A program made the position numbers and the translations under genes. From positions 3,504,620 to 3,568,619 of the forward strand of contig CM055097.1 of the NCBI GenBank assembly GCA_029204225.1: a stretch of DNA of 64,000 bases. The letters are read 5' to 3'. Shown here piece by piece: positions 1-9,230 of the stretch (its first letter is position 1; each line of letters begins with the position of its first letter). This DNA comes from Diphasiastrum complanatum. Its lineage: Eukaryota > Streptophyta > Lycopodiopsida > Lycopodiales > Lycopodiaceae. The notes below the pieces were generated by a model, which did no database searches, was not told the origin of the DNA, and saw nothing but the letters and a program-made list of their open reading frames with translations.

Positions 1-850
1 TATAATTGAATTCTTCACCTAAACATCTGAGATTTCTAAATCATTGGCAATTAACTTGAGTAGTTGATTACTCCTGGATGAAGTTAATTGGTAAAATGAT
101 CAGTGTGATGTGGATTCACCAGAAACTGATGGTTTGAATTATATTGCTTGTAAGACACATGATTAGTGAATCACTTAGTTCATCAGTTAAAATTATGCAC
201 ATTGGATATACAGTATTCTTGGGATAGAGTAGTCCTTAGTTAAGGAATTGACTCAGCTCATTAGTGATTGTATCCCAGAGAGCTCAATTGGATAACTAAT
301 CATAATGAATCCGAGAATAATAACTGAATTGATATTCAGTAGGACTTTGGGTATCCAGATTTGATTCTAGACGGTAATCTGAAGTTTTTTGTAGTTGAAG
401 ATGATTGTCATTATCATTTTGGTATGCTTTCTGTCTTTGATTACCAGAGGCATATAGAACTTGAATATCTAGCACTTCTGTCAAAGAATCCTATTTGGAG
501 AATATTCCTAAAATCCAGTATTTTCCTAGTGGAAAAGATTTTGGGATGATTCTTACTTTTCCTGAGTTACGTTGGACATATACTCCAGTATCCTGTAAAT
601 GATTAGCCAACTGCTTCAGGATATGCATTTCTGGAATTATCTACTTTAAGGCATTTACATTAGCAATACAATTCAGCATGTGTCTTTGGCTTTTCCATTC
701 ATGCCAAACATTTGAGGTAAATGACATTGTTAGTAAGGGAGAGTTGAGGTAACACTACAACCAAAACATTCATCCACTGCTGAGGGAGTTCTTGACATTA
801 GAATTGATGTCTTTGTTGCCAGCACCAACAATCGTATAGGGACGTAGTGA
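1..850 (-). repeat. Non-coding dispersed repeat, inverted relative to 18957-19557
   Basis: Bases 1-606 are the reverse complement of about 19557-18957, with clear homology over the whole 600 bp and scattered substitutions and small indels. Shared landmarks include the sequence around base 280 (GTATCCCAGAGAGCTCAATT) and its complement near 19270. No long ORF is conserved between the copies, so this looks like a non-coding part of a large retroelement, such as an LTR or a non-autonomous element. Bases 607-850 have no clear counterpart. The segment lies where the introns or later exons of the neighbouring helicase gene would be expected, so it probably sits in that gene's first intron. Confidence 0.6.
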
Positions 851-942
851 CCGACCCTCTTTCACTAGAGCGTATGTGGAATGTGAAACACCGATACACT
901 GCTTACTAAACAAAACCCTGATCTGAAGGAACTGTAAAGAAC

Positions 943-1479
943 CTGAACAAGTGGGAGCATGTAAGCCAAAGTCTTGCCAGACCCTGTGTGCGATGCAATA
1001 ACCACACTTTCGCCCTTTAATATGGCAGGTATTCCCAAACTCTGCACCTCCGTTGGCTCCAACAGTTTCAGTTCATGAACAGCAGTCATGAGCTCGTCAC
1101 TCAACCCTAGCTCCTTGAAGGAAACGATCAGCGGCTCCACTGCTTTGGCCACTTCCTTTAGCTGCGGCTGTTGCAGTAGTTTTGGAGAGGATTTAAAAGC
1201 AGCATCTCTTGCCTGCCTTGACCTCAACTTTTCCAGAAGGCTGGTGACAGCTGAAGAAGATTGGCCCTGAGATGATGTCATGGGAACAGCATCAGCGGGG
1301 GTGGTGGTCTGAACCATACTTAACACGGTGAATCTCCGTCTAAAGCAAAACCTTTTGCTACCAGGAGGAAATAGGCAGGCAATGCGCAGTATGTCGAAAT
1401 GTCCGATACTTTGGCTTGATGCCAACAAAGCATGCCGAGATAAAGACGCCATCCTTGTAGAGCTTATCTTTAACGCCAT
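943..1479 (-). CDS. DEAD-box ATP-dependent RNA helicase, RH39-like, exon 1 (partial gene)
   Basis: This is the first coding exon of a DEAD-box RNA helicase resembling plant RH39, a plastid enzyme involved in rRNA processing. Reading the minus strand from ATG 1479, 179 codons are open. The first ~55 residues are rich in Ser, Ala and Arg and poor in acidic residues, as in a chloroplast transit peptide. A Q-motif region follows (F121 to Q146, with PTEVQ at 142-146), then Walker A/motif [10 protein letters not shown] at 162-170, and the exon ends at ...PLVQ. A GT donor (CAG/GTTCTT) lies at 942-941, in phase 0. The DEAD box and all later motifs are missing here; they should lie beyond base 1 if the gene is intact. 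A longer in-frame start at 1563 is less likely because it adds a hydrophobic leader before the transit-like segment. The family call rests on my memory of RH39. Confidence is high for DEAD-box and moderate for the subfamily. Confidence 0.8.
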
Positions 1480-2040
1480 TGCTGCTGCTGCTTGCTTCTC
1501 AAATGCATAAAACAAATGCCACTTCCCCCCGAAAAATAGAGTTAATATAAAAATCAGTTGCACACCCTAGTACCTAGAATTAATCCATTCACTCAATACA
1601 TAAAACAGGTGCCACTTTTCCCAGAAATAGACTTAAAATATGGATCTCATGCACGCCCTAGTGCCTGGAATGAATGCAATTATGTACTGACAGCTTTATT
1701 CAGCTTTGAATTGCTGCTTTCAACATGGCTAAGGGAAGAAGACATATTGGTGGAAGCACCGGAGAGAAAGGAACTAACAAACACAAAATCAACTTCCAAA
1801 GGCCTGTAGAGCGTACATGAGATTTGAAGCCAATGCGGGCAAACAGCGAAGAAGGCAGAAAGAAACCGGATCTACGGCTTTGCTTCCCTCACTCCCTTTG
1901 TGAGGGTTTGGCGAGATTAGGGTTAAAAGGCCATGGGTTTAGTAGATTAGGGTTTAAGGCATGGGGCCCTAGTGGATCAGGGTTTAAGGCATCAGACCAG
2001 GCCCATTGCCAAGGTAACCTGCCTCTCCTATACACATAAG
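1480..2040 (-). promoter_or_regulatory. 5' region of the helicase gene with telo-box-like repeats
   Basis: This is the region upstream of the minus-strand helicase start. At 1913-1995 there are three degenerate copies of a unit containing GATTAGGGTTTAAGGC. One copy (1947-1955) is a perfect telo-box on the minus strand (AAACCCTAA); the others are near matches. Telo-boxes are known promoter elements of plant ribosomal and translation-related genes, which fits a plastid rRNA helicase. The distance to the ATG is about 440-520 bp. No clear TATA box was identified, and the assignment as promoter is inference. Confidence 0.4.
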
Positions 2041-3125
2041 ATCATGAAATGTGCCCACGGCCCATATTCGTTATCTAGTCTTGATGATGTTATTGTGTTG
2101 AGGCGCACTCTTAACCACTGGTGTAGAATATTCCATCACGAGGGGGATATGAGTATAGTAAGCTTGGCAGTGATGAGAATTACGCTCATTCCACAACATC
2201 CATCTTCTCACACGTGGTAAGTTGGTATATCATGCTTGAGTTGGGTCGACACCCACGTTCGCTCCCCGTGATCCTACATGTTGATACCAAGGGGTCAATG
2301 GGCCAAACAATCCGCATAACTTAAATCGCGGATTGTTAATACTCTTCGTGAAACATTTTCACAAGATGTGGAATTCAACACGAAAAAATAAATAAATACT
2401 ATCATGGATCACTCTACTAGTATGAACCTCATTTTGATTGCTCGTTGTGAGATAGCATGGCACATTGGGCCAATCCAAGTAGATTTATCACTAACTAACT
2501 TGATCAGAGTATTAATTAATTTCAATAATCAAATGAGTGATTGAGTGGGCAATCAATAAACTGAGTATATGATTGATTATTTGATTTTGATCATTCCATT
2601 GTGAAAGAAAGACTGACTGAGATCATCACTCATCTTGGACAAGAGTTCACACTAAAAGCTTCGAACATTGACCGCTATGTAAATCTTAAAATTAATTGAG
2701 ATAGGCCTGCGCGTACTATCTACATGGATGAAATCAAATGGAAAGACTGTCAAGAAGTTTGGATTACAATACTAGCATATTCGAATTGCAAATTAGCTCA
2801 AATTGAAATCATGGATTCTCGATCGAGTGATTTTGGTGAAGGTTTGAAAGAAGACGACAAATATTATGTTAAATTTCAAATTGAGATAGTTATTTTGATT
2901 ACTATGAGAGGCCATATGGACCATATCATCTTTAGGACATCTTTAAGTGTTGCCCCACCCAAGCAATTTTCTTGATATCAAGGATAGGTTCCCAAATGTT
3001 ACTAGAATATTAGATTTTCATTAAGCATAAATAGAATATACATGGATAAATAAAAAAACAAAATGTTGGCATGTCATTAACAAATTTTATTATATTTGTT
3101 CAGTTTAAACAGTTTCATAATGACT
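2041..3125. other. Intergenic stretch, no gene recognised
   Basis: AT-rich sequence with only short ORFs and no family I recognise. Around 2470-2600 there are many TGATT/TGAGT-type short words but no clean tandem repeat. I see no coding or RNA gene here. Confidence 0.5.
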
Positions 3126-3129
3126 ACTT

Positions 3130-3521
3130 ATGATGTGGCATAGCGTAGCTGGCTACAATGTGTATGTGTCATCGACGATGTCATCATCATCAGATAGTGA
3201 TTCATCTCATAATCGCAACAACGGGTATATATTGTTATTGATATTGACAACAATTGCACTTTATTTTTTATTTGAATATGATTGTATAATACATTTAATT
3301 TTTTTATTTGGTGTTTTCTTGCAAATTTATTTTTACAATGACATTTCAATGGAATTATGAATTCACGTGATTTGGAGAAAGAAAAAGAAATTGAGATCTA
3401 CTATAGAAGAAAGGAGCAAGCAAGCCCAAAGTTCAATGAACAACTATTGATTGGTTCATCTTCATCTTCAAGCTCTTCCACCAGTCGACGTAGATCACTT
3501 GTTGATCCATCACGGGTATGA
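3130..3521 (+). pseudogene. Exon-like Ser-rich ORFs, possible PIF/Harbinger-type N-terminus
   Basis: Two short exon-like pieces. The first starts MSSSSDSDSS (ATG near 3178) and runs into a GTATAT donor-like site. The second starts at ATG 3357, encodes about 53 acidic/basic residues followed by a run of Ser and TSRRRSLVDPSR, then reaches GTATGA (donor-like GT at 3516, in-frame stop at 3519-3521). The Ser-rich, RRR-containing start resembles N-termini of plant HARBI1/ALP1-like nucleases from PIF/Harbinger transposons. That resemblance is from memory and weak. No catalytic domain is present. The piece lies on the left side of copia element A, which may have split it from the exon-like ORF at 13123. 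Confidence 0.25.
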
Positions 3522-3770
3522 ATATTGATTTATGTCATTATTTGTTTTTTCGTAATAGTGGTGTACTTCGATTTGGTGAGGATAGTGAAATAGTATTTTG
3601 CTCTTTGGAAAGCCAAAACGACACCACTCCATCACAAATGAAGGTTGCAAATGCACTAAATGTACAAAGCCTATTTTGTCAATTTTCAATTATTCACATG
3701 CTATAATTTGTCAATTTTTACATGAATGACATGGAAGAATTTGTGCTACAGTATCACTTATCATTGGCAA
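3522..3770. other. Left flank of copia element A
   Basis: Unannotated AT-rich sequence between the Ser-rich ORF and the inversion breakpoint of copia A near 3770. Only a short 62-codon ORF is present and it has no recognisable motif. Confidence 0.4.
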
Positions 3771-4085
3771 TTTTGCTACGGATAGAAGATCTTTGTCAAG
3801 AGTAGGGACATAGAGAACTTCCTCCAGTTTCTTGTCACCCTGATTCGTGTCCAGCCATAGTACACCAGTTCCATCACCCACGTGTTTAGAACCGTCTCCA
3901 AGTATAATGAATCTCGAATAGTTTGTCTTCTTATGCTCAGACAAAATTTGTTTCGAAGAAACAAAATGTGAGGTGGCTCCTGAATCAAGTACTACTTCTC
4001 GAATTGAATTAGATAAACAACATAGATCAGCACTAACATAAGCTGCTGAGTTCCTTGTTGCCCTGTCTTCTACTGCTCTAGAGCA
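3770..4085 (-). pseudogene. Copia A aspartic protease fragment
   Basis: The minus-strand reading contains the retropepsin motif DSGATSHF (around 3990), then the flap-like GDGSKHVGDGTG and the conserved ...YVPTLDKDLLSVAKL. The retroviral-type aspartic protease would cut the copia polyprotein inside virus-like particles. A stop or frameshift separates it from the gag ORF. The reading is cut at about 3770 by the inversion breakpoint; the plus-strand continuation starts near 5826. Confidence 0.8.
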
Positions 4086-5020
4086 TTATGCTTTGTCTTC
4101 GACATAGTTTAAATTTGAAGGTTCACTTCGATTCTGCTCCTTTTTGTTTATGGGATTCTGATAACAGTCTACTGTTGCATGACCCCATTTATGACAATGA
4201 ATGCATTCAATCTCTGGATTTAACCAACACTTATCTTCTGTGTGACCTGATCTTTTGCATTTGTTGCAAACCTTCTTATCACCAGAATTCTTTTGTTGTT
4301 TTTCAGATTGTTGATCATTAGTCTTAGACTCATTTTTTTTAAACGATGACTCCTTAAACTTAGACTTCTTAGAAGATTTATTATTCTCAATAAATAGAGC
4401 ATTTTCGGAATCACCATTGTCATCATAGCGTTCACGAGCTTCTACTTCCTCTCTAACTCCGTCTATTGCGTTTTGAAGTGTCATTGTGGCATCTTTTGTC
4501 AATAAGGTTCGAGTTGTGTGGAATGACCTGGGTAGGGCTCAAAGAAAACAACTAAGTTGTGTTGGTTTGATTCTGCTTCTAACCGTTGAATCCTTGGATT
4601 TCGCCTTGTAATAAGCGCGGATTCTTGATCATGCCAGAATTTTACAAGGAAATAAACAAGTCTTTTATCTTTCGTACGAATGTGTTCAGGTCTTTGCGGT
4701 CCCACTATGGGTAAGTTAATTGGTCTTCCAAGAACATGATCTGATTACGAGATCGAGTCTCATTCTTGGTTTGCAATTCTTCCCATGAATCTTTTGCGTT
4801 CAAAATTGATGTAAGATCTAGCATTATATTGTCATGCACTGAAGATGCAATAATTGCTATAGCTTTGTCATTTCTCAAACTCCATTATCAAAATTCTTTG
4901 CCAAGAGTAGCTACTGGCTTCTCATCTATTGGTTCTACCCATTGCCAAAGACCTTCACCCTTCAATATGAGTGAAGTCTTTAATTTCCAGATCAAATAGT
5001 TTGAACCTTCTAGATCCCAT
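4086..5020 (-). pseudogene. Copia A gag (nucleocapsid) pseudogene
   Basis: The minus strand reads from an ATG at 5020 through a UBN2-type copia gag region with several stops and frameshifts. The cleanest ORF (4502-4086) has an Asp/Glu/Lys-rich linker followed by two CCHC zinc knuckles, CNKCKRSGHTEDKC and CIHCHKWGHATVDC. Gag forms the particle shell and binds the element RNA. The start abuts the truncated LTR directly: the last 242 bp of LTR, the primer-binding site and the leader are missing between LTR and gag, with short overlap (GACAACAAGAGATG) at the junction. Non-functional. Confidence 0.8.
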
Positions 5021-5707
5021 CTCTTGTTGTCTTATCTCACTGTTGTGTCTCTGATTGAATGAGTCTGAGAATCTCTTCAATTTGAGTGTCTGAGAGTTGG
5101 TTACAACGAGTAGTACACATGTATTTATATTGCTACAAGACATATCTTTTGGTCTTTTATTTACAGGTCTTTTGGCCTTTTAACTTTGTAACAGTAAATC
5201 TAACCGTTTACGACGATTGATATTCCAATAGACGCTCTATTTTCAGGGTCGAATTATTTTTGTTCGCGAATTGTTTGCGATAGTCCATCTCTTCGTCACA
5301 ACTTCGTGTTTCGCGAACTATTCGCGACACTTGTCTCTTCGTGACATTTTTGTCTTTCGCAAATTGTTCGTGACAGAGGACAAATTTGAACTTGAAGAAG
5401 AATCAGAAGATTTTGTGAATTGTTCGCGACAATTTTGCGACATCTCAGGTTTGAACAAGAAACAAAATATTTCGCGACAAAATTTTGTTCACTAATCTTT
5501 CGAGCATCAACAAGAAAACTACGAGCTTCTACAAGAAACTGTTTCGCGAATCTTTCGAATTGACTACAAGATAAATTTTACGAATCCTTCGAGGTTGATC
5601 ACAAATAGAAATGTTTCGAGTTCGTGTTCATTTCTTTCTCATCCTTTGTCAAGTAAATTGCGCGCTTTGTTAGTAGAATCGAGATCTATCTGATCAGGTG
5701 TTCTACA
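5018..5707 (-). mobile_element. Copia A 5' LTR, truncated and inverted
   Basis: Reverse-complement homologue of 11870-12534. On the minus strand it begins TGTAGAACAC at 5707 and contains the TATA-type ATATAAATACATG. It is dense in TCGCGAA words (about ten in 5260-5560 counting variants). It lacks the last 242 bp of the LTR seen in the 3' copy. The 5 bases outside its start read CAATA on the minus strand. Confidence 0.85.
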
Positions 5708-5825
5708 TATTGGATCCTCTGTGTGCACTCCATTTTCTCAAATATGATGGTTGACAATCCTCCTTGTTCGAATCCTAAGGCCTTTGCATTATGTGTATGC
5801 ACATGGTATATTTTCATCATATTTT
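5708..5825 (-). other. Original left flank of copia A, carried inside the inversion
   Basis: This ~118-bp segment lies between the inverted 5' LTR start and the point where the copia pol reading resumes. It is not copia-like in either direction. If the inversion model is right, its reverse complement originally joined the sequence ending near 3769 to the LTR, with target site CAATA at the boundary. Confidence 0.6.
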
Positions 5826-8621
5826 GGTTGAAACTTGATACAGGCATGTCAGTAACCTTCACAAAGAACTCTTGTAAACTGTTCGAGGAAGATTCTGATA
5901 ACCTGGTTGCTAAAGACAACAGAGTAGAAAATTTGTATCACTTGAACATTCGAACTAGAATCAAACAAGCGAATCAAACTCAGGATTCAACAGATATATT
6001 GTGGCACAAGAGGCTATGTCACATGAACATGGAAGCCTTGTACCAAGCCAATAAAAGTCAGAGAATTGAAGGAGTCGAAATCAAAAGTAGAGATATTTGA
6101 ACTACCTACGAATCTTGTCTTAAAGGCAACAAGACTAGAACACCTTTCAGTAAGGATGTTTATAAAGCAACTAAGGGTACTTGAAATTGTGCATTCAGAT
6201 ATTTGTGGACCATTCAGAGTATTGTCATTGGGTGATGCAAAGTACTTCATTACGTTTATTGATGACTTCAGCAAGTCTGTTGTAGTATACTTTATTCGTA
6301 CCAAATCTGAAGCCTTTGAGAAATTCGATGAGTATACAAATTGACAGACAATAAGTTGAAGCATATTCTCACATATCGTGGAGGTGAGTACATTTCCAAC
6401 GAATTCAAGACTTATTGTACTGATCGAGATATTAAGCATACGAAGACTGCATCTTACACACCTCAGCACAATGGAATAGCTGAAGGAAGGAATCGTACAC
6501 TTATGGAAGCTGCCAGGTGTATGATGGCTCATGCGAAAGCACCAAAATAGTTGTGGGCAGAAGTAGTGGCTACATCAAATTATCTTCAGAATCGTATTCT
6601 GAAATCTCGAATACCGGATAAAACTCCTCATGAGATATGGTGGAAGTCGAAGCCAAATCTAGCACATGTTCAGACATTTGGATGCGCAGTGTATATGCAC
6701 ATACCAGATAAGCTGAGAAAGAAACTCAATGAAAAGACAAAACAAGGTTTTCTGGTAGGATTCGAGTTACATTTGTCATATTATTGTGTCTATGTACCCG
6801 AAACTGGCAAGATAGAAGTTGTTTGAGATGTCAAATTTGATGAGTCGAAATACATAGCAGACAGTAATCTAATCGGCTATGAAATTCTCAAAAACTATTA
6901 TGAGTTACCAACGACGACAGAAATAAAACAAGCAGAAGATAAAAGAGAATTACCAGATTCAAATGGAGGTCAAGATCGAGTACCTAACAGACTCGAATCA
7001 CCAGTTCGAATTCCAGCATAAAAGGTCGAATCAGAATCGAGCTCGAAACCTGCAAAATCGAACTCAAAATTACCTGTGAGAAGATCTGACAAACAACGAA
7101 AACCACCAAAAATGTATGATCATATGTTTTTAATACAGCCATCAAATTTTATGGTTTCTCTGACGAATCTCAAACATTCGAGAAAGCTGTTGATGGACCA
7201 GATAAAGATCGCTAGATTCAGACAATGGAGGATGAAATGTCATCCATGTATAAGAACAATGTACGGACACTTGCACCAATTCCTGATGGCTGGAAAACCA
7301 GTCAAGCGCAAGTATCTACAAGATCAAAACAGGTCTTGATGGAGAAAACATCAGATACAAAGCAAGGTTAGTTGCTAAAGGATTTTCACAGAGGTATGGG
7401 ATTGACTACACTGATACTTTCTCACCGGTAGTCAAACATACATCAATTCACTTGTTATTATCTAAAATTCCATATTGTGGATGAGAAAACTGCTTTCTTG
7501 CACGCATAATTGGAAGAAGACTTATTCATGGACCAACCACGTAGTTTTGTAAACCAAGAATATCCAAAATATGGATGTCACATGAATAAAAGCATTTATG
7601 GTCTAAAACAAGCAGCAAGACAATGGTATAGAAAGAAAGATGAAGCACTACGTTCCTTAGGCTTCAAACCTCTATTTGCTTAATCAAATGTCTATATCAA
7701 GCATGTCCAAAATGAAATAATCATTCTAGTTGTCTATGTTGATGACACGCTTATCTTCTCAAGAAGAAATAACTTAATTTCAGATGCCAAAAGAGACATT
7801 TCTAAAATATTTGAGATCGCTAACCTAGGAGAAGCTAAAATATATCTAGGCTTGCAGATCCTGAGAGACTTTGAAAGTAGTAAGTTGTATCTTCACCAAC
7901 AAAAGTACACTCAAAAGATCATTGAAGGCTTCAACACGCTCGAATGCAAAGGTATGCATACTTCCATGATACCTGGAACAATATTGAATGAGGCAGATTC
8001 TCCGCAGACTCTTGAGGAAGAGGAACGAATGGCCAAAACACCCTATTGTAGGCTGATTGGATCATTGTTATATCTTGCAAACAATACCAGACCTGATATA
8101 GCATTTGCAGTATACAGGCTGAGCCATTATAATCAGAACCCAGGATCATTGCATTGGAAGTTGACGAAAAGAGTACTACAATATCTCTAGGAAACGAAAG
8201 ACTATGGACTGTGTTATTCGAAGGAAGTTGGATTTCATATCGAATCTTACAGTGACGCAAGCTGGGCATCCATAAAGGATGATAGCAAAAATATTTCAGA
8301 AGGTTGTACTCTAGCATCTGGCACAACCATACTCTGGATTAGCAAGAAGCAAACATCAGTAGCTCAATCTTCTTGTGAAGCGAAATATGTAGTAGTAGCC
8401 AAGATGGCAAACAAGCTTATCTGGATCAAACAGATGTTGGAAGGATTTGATGAATCTATTTCTGAACCTTATGTCTTGTTAATGGATAACACTTCAGCAA
8501 TCTATCTTACGAAAGATCATGTATTTCATTCAAAAACGAAGTACACTATCAAGTATCATGTTATTCGGGACTTAGTCGAGAAGAAGATACTGAAGATAGT
8601 CTTCATACCCACAGAGCAGTA
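5826..8621 (+). pseudogene. Copia A integrase-reverse transcriptase-RNase H pseudogene
   Basis: Domains follow the copia order: GAG-pre-integrase (ILWHKRLCHMN, about 6000), integrase core (HSDICGP near 6196; YTPQHNGIAEGRNR near 6450-6495), integrase C-terminal region (to 6826), reverse transcriptase ([10 protein letters not shown] near 7360; YVDD intact at 7735-7746) and RNase H (SDASWAS near 8255; ending near 8621). The second integrase Asp, expected before RGGEY, is Tyr (TAT at 6374-6376). Stops or frameshifts occur near 6102, 6344, 6548, 6824 and 7020 and at several later sites. The element's enzymes would copy its RNA and insert the DNA; this copy cannot. Confidence 0.88.
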
Positions 8622-9230
8622 AAGCTTTGTTCAAGAAGCAGCGAAGAAGATTGGGGTTAATCCAATTGCCCACTTGTTGGAAGTATTTCTAGTTCGTGCG
8701 GTGGCTAGATCTACTTACGGGTGTAGTATAGGGATGTAGAGATTCGTCCACTTTTTAAGTTTCTACAACAAGCTTCAACGGTATATGAAAATTACCATGC
8801 AACGTGTGATGTGATCATTTTCTTATACTCTCATACATATTTGGCAAACGTAGTGCAATGGTTCTTTAATTGATGAATAATGTATTTTTGAACCCATTAG
8901 TGTGTCAAAGTGTTTTAGACTTCTAACTTTTGCTTCTTGTAGCTCATTTCTCTTCAAAACCTTGTGTGGCTATAAGAATTTCTTTACAAATACCATATTG
9001 GACACTAAGCGATTTTTCTTTATGATTGGATAGAAATCTTCTAGCTTCAGCACCTCCAATAGATGGTTTTCTTTGTAATCTAAACCAATAGTGAGCTTAA
9101 AAGATACACTTGACAAAGGAGCAGGGGGAAGTGGGATGAGCGATCAGTGGGTTGGTGCAAAAGAGATATTGCTTTGGTAATCATGCTCTAGGTCGATGTT
9201 GATAGCGCTCTGCTAATCTATATTCCTTGC
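8622..9230. other. Copia A 3' tail and unassigned insertion sequence
   Basis: The end of the RNase H reading continues in degraded form to about 8730. A short stretch at about 8745-8775 (TCCACTTTTTAAGTTT) matches 33150-33180, where it lies next to the same repeat found at 11266-11428. That suggests one repeat split here by later insertions. No ORF of note follows up to 9230. Confidence 0.4.

Noticed and set aside
5018-5035. LTR-gag joint considered as a copy of a spliced RNA
   Set aside because: A spliced RNA lacking the primer site could not be copied normally, and the 14-bp overlap at the joint fits a microhomology deletion better.
5750-5790. GTTCGAATCC word resembling a tRNA T-loop
   Set aside because: No matching acceptor, D-arm or anticodon arm at the right distances; no tRNA gene was found in the window.
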